A stretch of DNA of 64,000 nt. Origin: Nitratireductor sp. B36 (GTDB taxonomy: Bacteria; Pseudomonadota; Alphaproteobacteria; Rhizobiales; Rhizobiaceae). The stretch is taken from positions 124,001 to 188,000 of the forward strand of contig NZ_JACKZY010000003.1 of assembly GCF_020833685.1 (NCBI RefSeq). Direction: 5' to 3'. The translations under genes were made by a program, and so were the position numbers. Under the pieces are notes generated by a model. That model had not been told where the DNA came from and made no database searches. It saw nothing but the letters and a program-made list of their open reading frames with translations. Positions 49,090 to 59,921 of the stretch are shown here, piece after piece; position 1 is the stretch's first letter; every line of letters begins with the position of its first letter.

Positions 49090-50216
49090 GATGGCCCGTC
49101 CCATTCAGCCTGTACCTGCGTGTCGCTCTCCTGCGGGCGCAATCGCGTTTCAATCGCTGCGAACGCCTTTTCATCCAGGAGCCGGGAAAGCGCCCAGACC
49201 GCGGCGCCGCGCACCAGAGGTGAGCCATCTTCGGCGAGGCGCTCGCATGGGTCAACAAGACTGGCTTCGCCGGAATTGCCCGCCGCGATCAGCACATTTC
49301 GGATGAAACGGTCGCGGCCAATGCGCTTGACCGGTGAGCCGGAGAAGAAGGCGCGAAAGCCGGCATCGTCCAGCTCCAGAAGCGAGGACAGCGGCGGCTC
49401 CTTCAGATCCTCGCGGGCCTGAAGCTTCGCCTCGGCGGCGCCTTGAGCAAACTTGTTCCACGGGCAGGCGGCGAGACAATCGTCGCAGCCATAGATGCGG
49501 TTGCCCATGGGGATGCGGAATTCGCGCGGGATCGGCCCCTTGTTCTCGATGGTGAGATAGGAGATGCAGCGCCGCGCATCGATCTGGTAGGGCGCGGGAA
49601 ACGCGCTGGTCGGGCAGATGTCGAGGCAGGCACGGCAGGAGCCGCAATGGTCGCGCTCCGGCGCATCCGGGGCAAGCTCTGCGGTGGTGAAGACGGAACC
49701 GAGAAACAGCCAGGAACCGAATTCACGGCTCACCAGATTGGTGTGCTTGCCCTGCCAACCAAGGCCGGCCTCGCGAGCGAGCGGCTTTTCCATCACTGGC
49801 GCGGTGTCGACGAAAACCTTCACATCCTCGCCGGTGCGGGCGGCGAGTTTGCCGGCAAGCTGTTTCAGCCTGCCTTTGATCACATCGTGATAATCGCGGT
49901 TACGCGCATACACGGAGATCGCCGCCCGGTCCCGACGCTCCAGGATCTCAAGCGGGTTTTCGTCCGGGCCGTAGTTCATGCCCAGCATGATGACAGAGCG
50001 CGCCTGCGGCCACAGATCGCGCGGATGGGCGCGGCGGTCCGCCGTTTCCTCCATCCATTGCATGCTGCCGTGCCGGCCTTCCTTGAGGAAATGGCCAAGC
50101 TCGGCCGCCCGCGAGGGGGCACGCTCCGCCGAAGCCACGGCGACGGCATCGAAGCCCAGCGCGCGCGCCTCCCTTTCGACGAACGCGCGAAGCCTGTCGG
50201 CCTGCGCGGGTTTCAT
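49086..50216 (-). CDS. queG: Epoxyqueuosine reductase
   Basis: QueG carries out the last step in queuosine tRNA modification, reducing epoxyqueuosine with cobalamin and two [4Fe-4S] clusters. The 376-residue protein has the two ferredoxin-type motifs [16 protein letters not shown] and [15 protein letters not shown], the catalytic Asp/cobalamin region [20 protein letters not shown] and a C-terminal HEAT-like tail ([12 protein letters not shown]). The length is standard. Its start overlaps the GST stop by 1 bp (TGATG) and its stop overlaps the SDR start. Confidence 0.96.
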   Translation of the reverse strand: MKPAQADRLRAFVEREARALGFDAVAVASAERAPSRAAELGHFLKEGRHGSMQWMEETADRRAHPRDLWPQARSVIMLGMNYGPDENPLEILERRDRAAISVYARNRDYHDVIKGRLKQLAGKLAARTGEDVKVFVDTAPVMEKPLAREAGLGWQGKHTNLVSREFGSWLFLGSVFTTAELAPDAPERDHCGSCRACLDICPTSAFPAPYQIDARRCISYLTIENKGPIPREFRIPMGNRIYGCDDCLAACPWNKFAQGAAEAKLQAREDLKEPPLSSLLELDDAGFRAFFSGSPVKRIGRDRFIRNVLIAAGNSGEASLVDPCERLAEDGSPLVRGAAVWALSRLLDEKAFAAIETRLRPQESDTQVQAEWDGPS

Positions 50217-50908
50217 CAGAAATCCAGATCCGCGTAGTGAGAGACGGGGGAAAGCCCGCGCACGCGGTCAGCCAGAATGGAGCGGAAAGAGGGGCGCGAT
50301 TTCATGCGGGTGTACCAGTCTCGCGCCGCCGGATAATCATTCCATTCGATTTCACCCAGATAATCCAGAACCGAGATCGTGGCGCCTGCCGCGAGGTCAG
50401 CATAGGAGAGACGTTTGCCGGCCATCCAGTCGCGTGTACCGGCCAGCCAGTTGGTGTATTTCATGTGCTGGCGCACATTGGTGCGGGCGGCTCGGATGGC
50501 TGCTGAATCCGGCGAACCGCCACCTTCCGAGCCAGCCATCTGCGGCTTGAGGGCGCGCTCGCGCACCAGATGCCGGGTGACATCGGCATCAGCCTTGACG
50601 AGATACCAGTCAACCAGACGGCGGATTTCCGCGCGGTCGACAGAATCTTCCGCCATCAACCGCTTTTCGCGTTTGAGCGCACCACGTGTCTCGTCGAGAT
50701 ACTCGGCGATGACCGTGGCGCCGACAATGGGATGATCGCCCTCGGCCAGAAGCACGGGAATGGTTCCGGCCGGATTGAGCGTGAGAAACTCCTCGCGCCG
50801 CGTCCATGGGCGTTCCTCGATGAGGGCGAGTTCCTCGCCATATTCGCCAAAGGAAAGCCGGATGAAACGGCAGGAAGCGTAGAGGGGATGATGAAACAGG
50901 GTCAGCAT
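50216..50908 (-). CDS. Glutathione S-transferase family protein
   Basis: A 230-residue two-domain GST. The N-terminal thioredoxin-like domain reads [20 protein letters not shown] with [25 protein letters not shown], where Glu/Ser bind glutathione. The helical C-terminal domain includes [19 protein letters not shown], the conserved N-capping box. The substrate is not evident. I chose ATG 50906-50908; an upstream in-frame start adds 12 residues. It heads the GST-queG-SDR unit, all genes touching. Confidence 0.92.
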   Translation of the reverse strand: MLTLFHHPLYASCRFIRLSFGEYGEELALIEERPWTRREEFLTLNPAGTIPVLLAEGDHPIVGATVIAEYLDETRGALKREKRLMAEDSVDRAEIRRLVDWYLVKADADVTRHLVRERALKPQMAGSEGGGSPDSAAIRAARTNVRQHMKYTNWLAGTRDWMAGKRLSYADLAAGATISVLDYLGEIEWNDYPAARDWYTRMKSRPSFRSILADRVRGLSPVSHYADLDF

Positions 50909-51047
50909 GCGGTCGCTTCTAACGGAAGGCTCTGGCCATTTCATGGCCTTGGCGGTAATTCTTCAATTACCTGATTCTGCAAGTACTCCCTTCTGCTATA
51001 GGGGGAGACGTATCTGCTGACAAGCAAGCCATGATTGAGGAGCTAAC

Positions 51048-51854
51048 ATGACGGATCAGACCATCGTGGGGGCCCTCCTTCTTGGCGTCCTCGAAGGACT
51101 GACGGAGTTCATTCCCGTCTCCTCGACCGGGCACATTCTTCTCGCGGGCCACTTTCTCGGTTTTGAATCCACCGGCAAGGCCTTCGAGGTTCTGATTCAG
51201 CTCGGCGCCATTCTGGCGATCCTCAGCGTCTATGCGGCGCGCCTCTGGCAGATGCTCATCGACCTGCCGCGCGATCCGGCCACGCGGCGCTTCGTCATCG
51301 GCATTCTGATCGCCTTTCTGCCGGCTGCAGTGATTGGCGTTCTGGCCTACAAGATCATCAAGACCGTGTTCTTTGAAACACCGCTTCTGATCTGCGTGAT
51401 GCTGATTCTGGGCGGCTTTGTGTTGCTTTGGGTGGATCGCCGGGCAACGAAACCGCGCTATCACGACATCACGAAATTCCCGCTCTCCATGTATCTTGGC
51501 ATCGGTCTGTTCCAGTGCCTTTCAATGATCCCGGGCACCTCGCGCTCGGGCGCGACGATCGTCGGCGGGCTCTTGATGGGCGCAGACAAGCGCTCGGCGG
51601 CGGAGTTTTCCTTCTTCCTCGCCATGCCGACCATGACCGGCGCTTTCGCCTATGATCTTTACAAGAATTACGATCTTCTCTCGGCAGCCGATGTGAAGAT
51701 CATCGCCATCGGCTTCATCGCCGCCTTCTTTGCCGCGCTTATGGTGGTGCGCTGGCTGCTTGGCTACGTATCGCGGCGCGGCTATGCGCTGTTTGGCTGG
51801 TGGCGGCTGCTCGTGGGCAGTGTCGGGCTGATCGCGCTGCTTGTGTGGGGTTGA
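51048..51854 (+). CDS. uppP: Undecaprenyl-diphosphatase
   Basis: UppP (BacA) dephosphorylates undecaprenyl pyrophosphate so that the lipid carrier can be reused in peptidoglycan and O-antigen synthesis. The 268-residue membrane protein has about eight helices and the two signature motifs: [17 protein letters not shown] (about residues 16-32) and [17 protein letters not shown] (about 163-179), which form the active site. GAGGAG precedes the ATG. It is alone on the plus strand, divergent from GST, and is followed by a MITE-like repeat. Confidence 0.97.
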   Translation: MTDQTIVGALLLGVLEGLTEFIPVSSTGHILLAGHFLGFESTGKAFEVLIQLGAILAILSVYAARLWQMLIDLPRDPATRRFVIGILIAFLPAAVIGVLAYKIIKTVFFETPLLICVMLILGGFVLLWVDRRATKPRYHDITKFPLSMYLGIGLFQCLSMIPGTSRSGATIVGGLLMGADKRSAAEFSFFLAMPTMTGAFAYDLYKNYDLLSAADVKIIAIGFIAAFFAALMVVRWLLGYVSRRGYALFGWWRLLVGSVGLIALLVWG

Positions 51855-51922
51855 GCCTGCCGAAATCGAAGTGTGGAATCCGGTTTTCAGATTGTTCCGC
51901 CTCGATTTTATGGCAGCGGTGT

Positions 51923-52049
51923 GGTGCGTGGTTCGACAAGCTCACCATGAGGGAAGTGGAGCATCGCGGAAAAGCCTGCTTCGGTGAGGTTACGGACGGG
52001 AACTGCAATCATCTACCTCCCTCATGGTGAGCTTGTCGAACCACGCACC
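51923..52049. repeat. MITE-like inverted repeat, third (divergent) copy
   Basis: Perfect 31-bp terminal inverted repeats: 51923-51953 (starting GGTGCGTGGTTCGACAAGCT) and 52019-52049, around a 65-bp core. The arm shares GTTCGACAAGCTCA..ATGAGGG with the two copies near 10 kb, but uses ACC in place of GG at the centre and has an unrelated core. It lies between the convergent uppP and trxA genes. No ORF is inside. Confidence 0.85.
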
Positions 52050-52103
52050 CCATCAATGCCATGGCGGCGCGTCCACATGAACACAGATCACCCATCCAAC
52101 AAA

Positions 52104-52126
52104 AAACCCGGCGCGAGGCCGGGTTT
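52104..52126 (-). terminator. Bidirectional rho-independent terminator after trxA
   Basis: AAACCCGGC (52104-52112) pairs with GCCGGGTTT (52118-52126) around a 5-base loop, with A- and T-tracts on both sides. Placed 24 bp after the trxA stop on the minus strand; it could also stop transcription from uppP. Confidence 0.9.
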
Positions 52127-52149
52127 TTCATGTCTCTGCAGGCGGCGTT

Positions 52150-52473
52150 TTAGGCAACGGCACCGTTGATCCACGCCGAAAGCGCCGTCTTGGGTGCGGC
52201 GCCGACCTTCATGTCGGCCACTTCGCCGCCCTTGAACATCATGAGGGTCGGGATCGAGCGCACGCCATACTGCGCGGCCAGTTCCGGGTTCTCGTCGATG
52301 TTCACCTTGGCGATCTTGACCTTGCCACCGAGCTCGGCGGCGATCTCGTCCAGCGCGGGCGCGATCATCTTGCACGGGCCACACCACTCGGCCCAGAAGT
52401 CGACAACCACGGGCTCGGACGCCTGCAGCACGTCGGACTGGAAATTGTTCTTGTCCGCCTTCACGGTGGCCAT
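52150..52473 (-). CDS. trxA: Thioredoxin
   Basis: Thioredoxin 1 reduces protein disulfides using electrons from thioredoxin reductase. The 107-residue protein has the active site [14 protein letters not shown] (Cys at about residues 32 and 35), the cis-Pro in [12 protein letters not shown] and the family length. I chose ATG 52471-52473 with AAGGAG 7 bp upstream; further upstream in-frame sequence is unrelated. It is 74 bp downstream of addA and ends in a strong terminator. Confidence 0.98.
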   Translation of the reverse strand: MATVKADKNNFQSDVLQASEPVVVDFWAEWCGPCKMIAPALDEIAAELGGKVKIAKVNIDENPELAAQYGVRSIPTLMMFKGGEVADMKVGAAPKTALSAWINGAVA

Positions 52474-52547
52474 GGGAATTCTCCTTATCGGCAAATCTGT
52501 CACACCACATGTGGGGGTGGCGCGGGGTCGCGTCAAGCTCTGTTGTG

Positions 52548-55500
52548 TCACGCTCCCGTGAGTCGTTCAAGCGCCTCTGCCAGACGATCCTCGGGCACCG
52601 GCAGCAGAACCGGCGTTTCGGTGAACAGAAGCGCGGCCTCGACCCTGCGGCCGGGATATAGCGGTTTCAGGAGCTCCGCATAGAGCGCAAGCTGCGCGAC
52701 ATAGGCGGCGGGTGCTTCTTCCAGCGATTTTGGCGCGGGGCGGTTGGTCTTGTAATCGACGATCAGAACCGCCTCATCGGTAACAGCCAGACGATCGATC
52801 TTGCCGGAGACGGCGTGGCGGCGCTTGCCAAGCGTGAGCTCGCCCATGACGGAAACTTCGGCGCGGGACCCAGGCGCGAAGATGGGCGCGAAGCGCGTGT
52901 CCTCGAGGATCGCGCGCACCGAGTGCCAGACGGCCTGCCGCTCTTCGCTGCTCCAGGTGCCGCCCACACGGTCGAGATATCGACCGGTTGCCGCCTCACG
53001 CTCCTCCTGCGGGCACTCGGGCAGCAATTGCAGAAGCTTGTGAACCGCCAGACCGCGCTGGATGGCAAAGCCCGGCTTGCGCGCCTCGTCGAGAACCGGG
53101 GAGAGGGGAGAGGGGACCGGCTCGTAATCAGCTTCGATCAGAGCGCCAGCACGCGACGGCGAGAGCGGGCGCGGCAGGTCGACCGGCATGGGCGGCGGCG
53201 TGAGCAGGGCTTCGGGAAGCGCGGTTTCGGGCGCGGTCTCAGCGGGTTTCTCCGCCTCAGGCTTCACCGCCGGGGCATCGCTCACACGATAGCGATAGAC
53301 CGGTGCGCAGATTTCCGGGCTTGTCCGTTCCTCCACCCGGTCGGCCCCGGAAAGCGCGGCGCGCACAACATTGAGCCAGGTCAATTCCTGAGGTTCGCGC
53401 TGGCCATGATAGCCGCAGACGATGAGGCGGTCCTCGGCACGCGTCATGCCCACATAGAGGAGTCGGCGATATTCCTCCTCCGCCTTGATCTTCGCGTCGG
53501 CTTCAAAGGTGGCCGCCACCGTGTTGGAAACATCCTTGCCGGCGCGCCAGAGGAAACCCTTGCCCTTCCAGCCTTCGCCGCGCGGCGCGAAGGGCATGAG
53601 CTTGGGCAGATGCTGGGAGACGAAGGGCGCGCTGCCCGGATCGACCAGAAACACCACCGGCGCTTCGAGCCCCTTGGCGGCGTGAACCGTCATGATGCGC
53701 AGCTCGTCGCGCGTCTGGTCCATCTCGCGCTTGATTTCCGGCGCCTGCCCTTCAAGCGCCGAAAGCAGCGCTTCAAGCCCGTTCAGCCCCGCGCGCTCGC
53801 CGGCGAGTGCGAAGGAGAGGAACTCGTCGAGAATGTCGTTTGCCTCATGGCCAAGCCGGGCAACGAAAAGCCGACGCGCGCCCTCCCGCTCGCGGGTGCC
53901 CGTGAGAAGGCCCGCATAAAACTCGAAAGCCGGCTTGAACGCCGCCTCGTTCTGCCAGTTCTGCAGGGTCTCGACCATGCCGGCCACTGCCGGATCTTCC
54001 AGCGCCTGCGCGCGCATGGCGTCGAACAGCGGCACGGCGTGCCCGCGGTTCCAGGCCAGACGGAAGAGGCGTTCCTCATCCATGCCGAAGAGCGGGCTTT
54101 TCAGCACTGCTGCCAGCGAGAGGTCGTCATGCGGCTGGAGCAGGAAACGGCCAAGGGCAATCAGGTCCTGCACGGCGATGTGTGCGGTGAGCCGCAGGCG
54201 GTCCGCGCCGGCGACATCTATGTGACGGTTTTTCAGGCTGCGCGAGAGCGCGTGCACGAAACGGTCGCGCTTGCGCACGAGCACAAGCACATCGCCCGCC
54301 GTGAGGCGTTTGCCGGTGCCTTCGATGATCTCGCCATTGCGGATCCAGTCCTCGACGGTCTGTGCGATGGTTTCGGCCAGCCGCACGGCGGGTGCGGAGG
54401 CGTGGTCGATGGCTTCCGTCCAGTCTTCCGGCTCGTCCACCGCGACCGGCGCGATGGGCGACCAGACTTCCACATAGCCGGGCTGGCCCGCGCGAACGGC
54501 CAGATGTTCGATCGGCTCGGGATCGTGCGTCAGCCCCTGTGCCACATCGGCTTTCGAGAACACGAGATCAGCGGCGCGCAGCACATCCTCCGTGGAGCGG
54601 AAGGAATAGCGCAGGCGCAGGCGCTCGAAACGGCGCTCGACCTCGCGCACCTTTTTTTCAAAAGCGCGGCCGCTCTCGCCGAAGGCAGCCGGCTCCGCAC
54701 CCTGAAACGAATAGATGGACTGTTTTTCATCGCCCACGGCGAAGATGGTGCGCAGGAGGCCCTCGCGCGCACTTTCGCCGGCAAAGAACTCTTCCGCCAA
54801 AAGGCGCACGATCTGCCACTGCTCGGGGCTCGTGTCCTGCGCTTCGTCTATCAGCACATGGTCGATGCCCTTGTCGAGCTTGTACTGAACCCATGGCCCG
54901 GCATCGGCACGGGCCAGAAGCCGGATGGTGCGCATGATGAGATCGTTGAAATCGAGAAAGCCACGCGCGCGTTTCAGACGCTCATAGCGGGCGATCATGC
55001 CATCGGCGATGACAAGGGCCGCACGCGTTGCCTCCAGCATGCGGAAAAGCGCCACGCGGTCGGCGGCATTGCGGATTGCCTCCGCCGCCTCGCCATAGCG
55101 CTCCACAATGTCGGGCAGGGCAGTGCGCAGCGCCTTTTTGAACGTGCTTTCGCCATAGACGCCGCCATCGGCCTTCAAAAAGCCCTTGCGCAGATGGTCG
55201 AGCCGGCGCAGCGGGTCCGCCTCCTCGAAGGCGCGGCTGGCATCGGGCACGATGCTCTTCAAAACCGTTTTGGCGTCGACGGCCTCAGCCTCGGCCACGA
55301 AGGCACGAAACGCACCGGCATCGAAGCCCGGAAGCGGCCAGATGGAGGCGGCAATCGATGCTGCCGTGTCATCGGGTGCGAAATCGAATTCCTCGAACAG
55401 GGCGCTGTAGGGCACCGGGTCGTTGCCGATTTCATCGATAAAGGCGCGCAAGCCGTCGCGGCGGGCGATGATCTCGGACAGGAGCTCCTGCAAGCCGCTC

Positions 55501-56072
55501 TCGCCGCCGCGCTCCAGCACCTCGGCAAAGGCTTCGGCCAGCGCGCCATCCTCGCCAGCGGCACCGGACAGGAGATCGCGCCGCGCCTCGGCAAGAAGCG
55601 CCTCCTCCATCTGCGTGTCGAGCAGCTCGAAATGGCCGGCAATGTTTGCCTCCAGCGGGAACTGGTGCAGGATCGCCTCGCAGAAGGCGTGGATCGTCTG
55701 GATTTTCAGACCGCCCGGCGTTTCGAGCGCGCGGGCGAAAAGCCGCCGCGCGCGGGCGAGCTTCTCGCGGTTGGGCTCCTTGCCCTCCATCCTTGCGATC
55801 ACATCGGACAGTGCCTCGTCGGGCAGGAGGCTCCAGCCGGCAAGGTCGCGGAACACGCGGTTGGCCATGTTGGCAGCGGCAGCGCGCGTGTAGGTGAGGC
55901 AGAGGATCTTGGAAGGGTCCGCCCCCTGCAAGAGAAGCCGGATCACGCGCTGGGCAAGCACATGGGTCTTGCCGGAGCCCGCATTGGCCGAGACCCAGGC
56001 CGATGTGGCGGGATCGGCTGCAAGCGACTGCGCCTTGATCGTGTCCTCGGGGATCAAGGGAAACTTTTTCAT
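52548..56072 (-). CDS. addA: Double-strand break repair helicase-nuclease AddA
   Basis: AddA is the UvrD-type helicase and nuclease subunit of AddAB, which processes broken DNA ends for RecA. The 1174-residue protein has Walker [17 protein letters not shown] (residues 28-43), Walker B with [20 protein letters not shown], helicase motif [16 protein letters not shown] and a C-terminal PD-(D/E)xK nuclease motif GKIDRLAV...[10 protein letters not shown] chose ATG 56070-56072, which overlaps the addB stop by 4 bp (ATGA). It is the last gene before trxA in the minus-strand run. Confidence 0.97.
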   Translation of the reverse strand: MKKFPLIPEDTIKAQSLAADPATSAWVSANAGSGKTHVLAQRVIRLLLQGADPSKILCLTYTRAAAANMANRVFRDLAGWSLLPDEALSDVIARMEGKEPNREKLARARRLFARALETPGGLKIQTIHAFCEAILHQFPLEANIAGHFELLDTQMEEALLAEARRDLLSGAAGEDGALAEAFAEVLERGGESGLQELLSEIIARRDGLRAFIDEIGNDPVPYSALFEEFDFAPDDTAASIAASIWPLPGFDAGAFRAFVAEAEAVDAKTVLKSIVPDASRAFEEADPLRRLDHLRKGFLKADGGVYGESTFKKALRTALPDIVERYGEAAEAIRNAADRVALFRMLEATRAALVIADGMIARYERLKRARGFLDFNDLIMRTIRLLARADAGPWVQYKLDKGIDHVLIDEAQDTSPEQWQIVRLLAEEFFAGESAREGLLRTIFAVGDEKQSIYSFQGAEPAAFGESGRAFEKKVREVERRFERLRLRYSFRSTEDVLRAADLVFSKADVAQGLTHDPEPIEHLAVRAGQPGYVEVWSPIAPVAVDEPEDWTEAIDHASAPAVRLAETIAQTVEDWIRNGEIIEGTGKRLTAGDVLVLVRKRDRFVHALSRSLKNRHIDVAGADRLRLTAHIAVQDLIALGRFLLQPHDDLSLAAVLKSPLFGMDEERLFRLAWNRGHAVPLFDAMRAQALEDPAVAGMVETLQNWQNEAAFKPAFEFYAGLLTGTREREGARRLFVARLGHEANDILDEFLSFALAGERAGLNGLEALLSALEGQAPEIKREMDQTRDELRIMTVHAAKGLEAPVVFLVDPGSAPFVSQHLPKLMPFAPRGEGWKGKGFLWRAGKDVSNTVAATFEADAKIKAEEEYRRLLYVGMTRAEDRLIVCGYHGQREPQELTWLNVVRAALSGADRVEERTSPEICAPVYRYRVSDAPAVKPEAEKPAETAPETALPEALLTPPPMPVDLPRPLSPSRAGALIEADYEPVPSPLSPVLDEARKPGFAIQRGLAVHKLLQLLPECPQEEREAATGRYLDRVGGTWSSEERQAVWHSVRAILEDTRFAPIFAPGSRAEVSVMGELTLGKRRHAVSGKIDRLAVTDEAVLIVDYKTNRPAPKSLEEAPAAYVAQLALYAELLKPLYPGRRVEAALLFTETPVLLPVPEDRLAEALERLTGA

Positions 56073-59000
56073 TCGTCCCCTCCGCTTTCGCCCGCATCGC
56101 CACCGGCAGACCATTCGAGCACACGCGCCAGATGATCGTAATCGCCATCCACATCGCCCTCGCGGAAGGGCAGGACGCGCGAGCGATAGCCCGTCTCAGG
56201 CTTGTGATAATGGGCGAGAAGCTGCCCCAGCCGCTCCCATGCCTCTTCGGCCATGCCGGGCGCGGTCTTGTCGCTGTCCTTCATGCGAAGGATGGATTCA
56301 GGCACCACCTCGCCATTGGCCTTGAGCCGCACATAGGCAAGGTCGCCGGGCTCGGCGGGATCGATATCGGCGAACGCGCCGCGCTGAAGCAGCGCCGCTT
56401 CCAGCGCAAGCTGCGGGGAAAGAAGCGTGTGCGCCTGCCGGCGCGACGGCGAGGCGCCGGTCTTGTAGTCGAGGATTTCGGCGCTGCCATCGGCGCGGAT
56501 GTCGATGCGGTCGGCGCGGCCTGAAAGGGTGAGGCCGAGCTTTGCCACCTCGATGGCCGAGGCGCGAATTTCGGCATGGCGCCTTGCAATGCCTTCGGCG
56601 CGACCGCGCTCCCATTCGACGACGGAGGCCGCCGTGCGCTCGAAGCGCGGCCACCAGACCGTTGCCACATCCTGCGGGAGACCGGCTTCGGCAAAAAGCT
56701 CGCGGCCAATGGCGATCAGCCTGTCGAGCGCGTCGGGGGCAGTCGGATCCTCCACCTCCTTGATGAAGCGCTCCAGAACATCGTGAAAGAGATTGCCGCG
56801 TTCCGCGGCACCCGGATCGCGGATCAGCGGGTCGAGCGCGACAAGCGCCAGAATGCGTTTGGCATAGACGGCATAGGGATCGCGCCGCAGCGTCTCGATC
56901 TCGGTGATGGAGAAGCGCGTGGGGCGCGCCTCGACCGGCGGCGCAGGCTCGGGCCGGGGGGCGAAATCCTCGTCGGGCCTGTCGTCCAGAAGGCGCGCCC
57001 ATGCGACCAGCTCCCGGCCGCGGGCACGCATGGTTTCGGCGACTTCTTTGCCAGCAAAAGCCGTGAGGCGCTGCAGCCAGCGCGAAGCGACAGCCGGCGC
57101 ATCGCCGGCGCGGGCGGCGCGTGTCAGCACCACATTCTTCGTGCCCATCGCCATCATAAAATCATGCGCGGCCTGGCCGATGCGGCGCTCCGGCGGCTCC
57201 AGCGAAAGCTCGGCCTTCATCAGGCGCGACATGAAGCGGTCGGAGGAGGGAATGGCAGGCCAGGTGCCTTCATTCATGCCGCCCAGAACCATCGTGTCGA
57301 CATGCAGAAGCCGCGCTTCGAGCGTGCCCCAGATGGCCACGCGCCTGTCTGCGCCCATGGTGGGTTTCACCACCTCGGTGGCGATGAGCGCGTCAAAGAC
57401 CGCCGGCCACTCGGCGGCATCGAAGGGCAGGGTGGTTTGCGAACCCACCAGACCGCGCAGGAAGGCGGCCATGGCCTGTCCGCGCTCGCCGTCATAGTAG
57501 TTGGTGAGGCTGCCATCTTCGGACCGGCCCAGCGCTTCGAGAACTTCGACTGTCTTGCGCGCCATCTCGGGCACGCCGATGCCCGATTGCCCGCGAAGCG
57601 CAGCCAGTGGGCGCAGCGCCTCGACCAGGGCACCGAGCACGGCGCGCGCTTCGGCCAGTGCGGCGTCGTTGACACGCGGGAACCAGAAGGGCTTGCGCGT
57701 GTCGCGTTCAATCGCTCCCCAGCGTGTTTCAAACAGAGCATCGAGCGTGGTGATATCCGGCCGGCCCGTGCCACCGCGCAGCGCCACGAGCTCGATGGTC
57801 TCGGCGGCGCGGCGCACGCTGGCGCGCTTCAGCCCCAGCCGGAGCAATGGGTGCTTGAGGAGGGCGACCATGGCGATGGGTTCGCCGGGGCGGAACACGG
57901 TTTCGAGCAGCAGCCGTGCCAGCGTTGCCGGCGGGGTTTCGGCGAGCGGCGTGCCGCCGGAATCATCCGCCTCGATCCCGAAGCGACGCAGCTCCACCGC
58001 GACACGGCGCGCCAGACCGCGATCGGGTGTGACGAGTGCCGCCGTGGCGTTCTCGTCGGTCAAGGCAAGGCGCAGCGCAACGGCTATCGACAGCGCTTCC
58101 TCACGCTCGTTTGCGGTCTCGACCAGGGTCACGCCGGAAAGCGCGTCCCCTTCTGTCGCATCGGCTGCAAGCGCCTGATTTTCGAGCCAGGCATCCGTGG
58201 TTTCGGCAGGACGCAGGGTTTCGCTGACCAGTGCGCGGCGCAGGGCAAGCGGTGGGGCAGGCTCGCCAAGCTCGACCACCTCATCACGGGTGATGCCGAT
58301 GGCGGAAAGCAGCTTCTTCAGCCCTGCCTGCGGGTGGCCGAAGGCGGATGGCTCGTCCGCATCACCCACCGCCTCCCAGGCCCGTGCGTCGAGCCGCGTG
58401 TCGAGACCCGGCAAGACCACGGCACCGTTTTCCAGCCCGGCGATCGTCGCCAGAAGCCGCGCTGTCGCCGGAATGGAGCCGGTGGAGCCGGCAGCGATGA
58501 CCGGGCCTTTGTGTGCATGAACCTTGAGGCGTGCGGCCTCTGCCGCCAGCATCGCGTTTCGATGCGCGGCGGGGTTGGAACGGTCGAGTTCCTCCAGCAG
58601 TTTTGGCCAATGGGCGGTGACGATCTGCAGGAATTCGAGCGTCACCTGCCACCAATGCGCCAGCGCATCGGGCGCGAGGCTGGCGAGCTTCGTCCAGTCG
58701 GCTTCCTCGGTTTCGATCTCGTCCATCAGGCCGGCGAGATCGCGCGCGAGCCAGATGGAATCCGACGCCGAAGCCGGCACCACGACACCTTCCTCAAACA
58801 ATGCCGCCACATGGCCGGGCAGCCGCGCCTTCCACGCCTGCACGAGCGGTGCCAGCAGCAGGATGCGATCCAGCGCCTCTATCGGCGGGGCGAGATCGAG
58901 CGCGGAGGCGCCTTCCGTATCGAACAGCGCGGCCTCCTCATCGAACTCGCCCAACGGGCGAATGACGGGCAGGATGGCGGACTGGCCGTCGAGCTTTCGA

Positions 59001-59194
59001 AGCAGGACATCGCGCAGGGCGCGGGCGGCGCGGCGGGTCGGCAGATAGATGGTGACATCGGCCAGCGCCAGCGGATCGCCCGTGTGCCGAAAACCCGGCA
59101 CGAGCCTGCCTTCAAACAGGGCTTCGACAAGCGTCTCCAGAAAGCCGACGCCGGGGGGAATGGAAAAGACGCGGCTGGTCTCTTTAGCCGACAT
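56069..59194 (-). CDS. addB: Double-strand break repair protein AddB
   Basis: AddB is the second nuclease subunit of AddAB, with an inactive helicase-like N-terminal half that binds DNA and recombination hotspots. The 1041-residue protein has the C-terminal PD-(D/E)xK motif LSGRADRIDIRADGSAEILD followed by YKTG (about residue 935). The Fe-S cysteines of Firmicutes AddB are absent, as is typical of the alphaproteobacterial type. I chose ATG 59192-59194; the preceding GTG at 59197 would sit on its ribosome site (GGGAAG). It overlaps murU by 11 bp and addA by 4 bp. Confidence 0.96.
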   Translation of the reverse strand: MSAKETSRVFSIPPGVGFLETLVEALFEGRLVPGFRHTGDPLALADVTIYLPTRRAARALRDVLLRKLDGQSAILPVIRPLGEFDEEAALFDTEGASALDLAPPIEALDRILLLAPLVQAWKARLPGHVAALFEEGVVVPASASDSIWLARDLAGLMDEIETEEADWTKLASLAPDALAHWWQVTLEFLQIVTAHWPKLLEELDRSNPAAHRNAMLAAEAARLKVHAHKGPVIAAGSTGSIPATARLLATIAGLENGAVVLPGLDTRLDARAWEAVGDADEPSAFGHPQAGLKKLLSAIGITRDEVVELGEPAPPLALRRALVSETLRPAETTDAWLENQALAADATEGDALSGVTLVETANEREEALSIAVALRLALTDENATAALVTPDRGLARRVAVELRRFGIEADDSGGTPLAETPPATLARLLLETVFRPGEPIAMVALLKHPLLRLGLKRASVRRAAETIELVALRGGTGRPDITTLDALFETRWGAIERDTRKPFWFPRVNDAALAEARAVLGALVEALRPLAALRGQSGIGVPEMARKTVEVLEALGRSEDGSLTNYYDGERGQAMAAFLRGLVGSQTTLPFDAAEWPAVFDALIATEVVKPTMGADRRVAIWGTLEARLLHVDTMVLGGMNEGTWPAIPSSDRFMSRLMKAELSLEPPERRIGQAAHDFMMAMGTKNVVLTRAARAGDAPAVASRWLQRLTAFAGKEVAETMRARGRELVAWARLLDDRPDEDFAPRPEPAPPVEARPTRFSITEIETLRRDPYAVYAKRILALVALDPLIRDPGAAERGNLFHDVLERFIKEVEDPTAPDALDRLIAIGRELFAEAGLPQDVATVWWPRFERTAASVVEWERGRAEGIARRHAEIRASAIEVAKLGLTLSGRADRIDIRADGSAEILDYKTGASPSRRQAHTLLSPQLALEAALLQRGAFADIDPAEPGDLAYVRLKANGEVVPESILRMKDSDKTAPGMAEEAWERLGQLLAHYHKPETGYRSRVLPFREGDVDGDYDHLARVLEWSAGGDAGESGGDE

Positions 59195-59921
59195 CACTCT
59201 TCCCGGCGTGCTTCATCACCACCGCTTCGGCAGGGGCGATGGCGTCCGGCGTGCCGACGGTGATCCACGCGCCGTCCATCCTCATACCGAAAAGCCGGCC
59301 CTTGGCCTCGGCGGCATCGAAATAGGCGTTGAGAGACTGTGGTTCGTTGCCGGCACCGGCAAAGATGCGCGGGTGAAGCACGATCGCGCCGGCATAGATG
59401 ACGCCGCCTTCCACGCCGCGATCACGGGTGAGGCGGCCTTGTGCATCCATTCGGTAATCGGTCGAGCCGGAATGACCCGTCGCCTGTTCGGTGTCTGCAA
59501 CCATGAGGAGAATATCCATGGTCTCAGGCTCCCAGGCAAGGGCCATGCGCTCGAGATTGGACGTGCCAGATTCAAGCCAGAACGTATCGGCATTGAGAAT
59601 GAAGAAGGGCGCATCACCAAGATGCGGGAGAGCGCGGATGACGCCACCGGCCGAATCCAGAAGCTCTGCGCGTTCATCGGAAATGACGATCTTCGGCGCG
59701 GTGCGGCCTGCCAGATGCGCTTCCATCTGGTCGGCGAGGTAATGCACGTTCACCACGGCCGTTTCGACCCCGACACGCTCCAGCATGTCGAGCGCCCTGT
59801 CGATCAGCGTGCGTCCGGCGACCTTCACCAGCGGTTTGGGCATGGTGTCGGTGATGGGGCGCATGCGCTTACCGAGCCCGGCGGCCAGCACCATCGCCTT
59901 CTTCGGGACTGTTCCGCTCAT
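59184..59921 (-). CDS. murU: N-acetylmuramate alpha-1-phosphate uridylyltransferase
   Basis: MurU converts MurNAc-1-phosphate and UTP to UDP-MurNAc, the second step of the AmgK-MurU peptidoglycan recycling route known from Pseudomonas. The 245-residue nucleotidyltransferase has MVLAAGLGKRMRPITDTMPK near the N-terminus, the metal-binding LNADTFW and the EGGVIYAG and VGTPDAI segments. It directly follows the AmgK domain-bearing gene with a 4-bp overlap and overlaps addB by 11 bp. The pairing with AmgK supports MurU over other sugar nucleotidyltransferases. Confidence 0.9.
   Translation of the reverse strand: MSGTVPKKAMVLAAGLGKRMRPITDTMPKPLVKVAGRTLIDRALDMLERVGVETAVVNVHYLADQMEAHLAGRTAPKIVISDERAELLDSAGGVIRALPHLGDAPFFILNADTFWLESGTSNLERMALAWEPETMDILLMVADTEQATGHSGSTDYRMDAQGRLTRDRGVEGGVIYAGAIVLHPRIFAGAGNEPQSLNAYFDAAEAKGRLFGMRMDGAWITVGTPDAIAPAEAVVMKHAGKSDVG

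Noticed and set aside
52815-56135. 1106-codon plus-strand open frame opposite addA
   Set aside because: It is a GC-rich antisense shadow: composition is Arg/Gly/His-rich and no motif is seen, while addA has all helicase and nuclease motifs.
56576-59263. 895-codon plus-strand open frame opposite addB
   Set aside because: Antisense shadow of addB with no recognisable domain.
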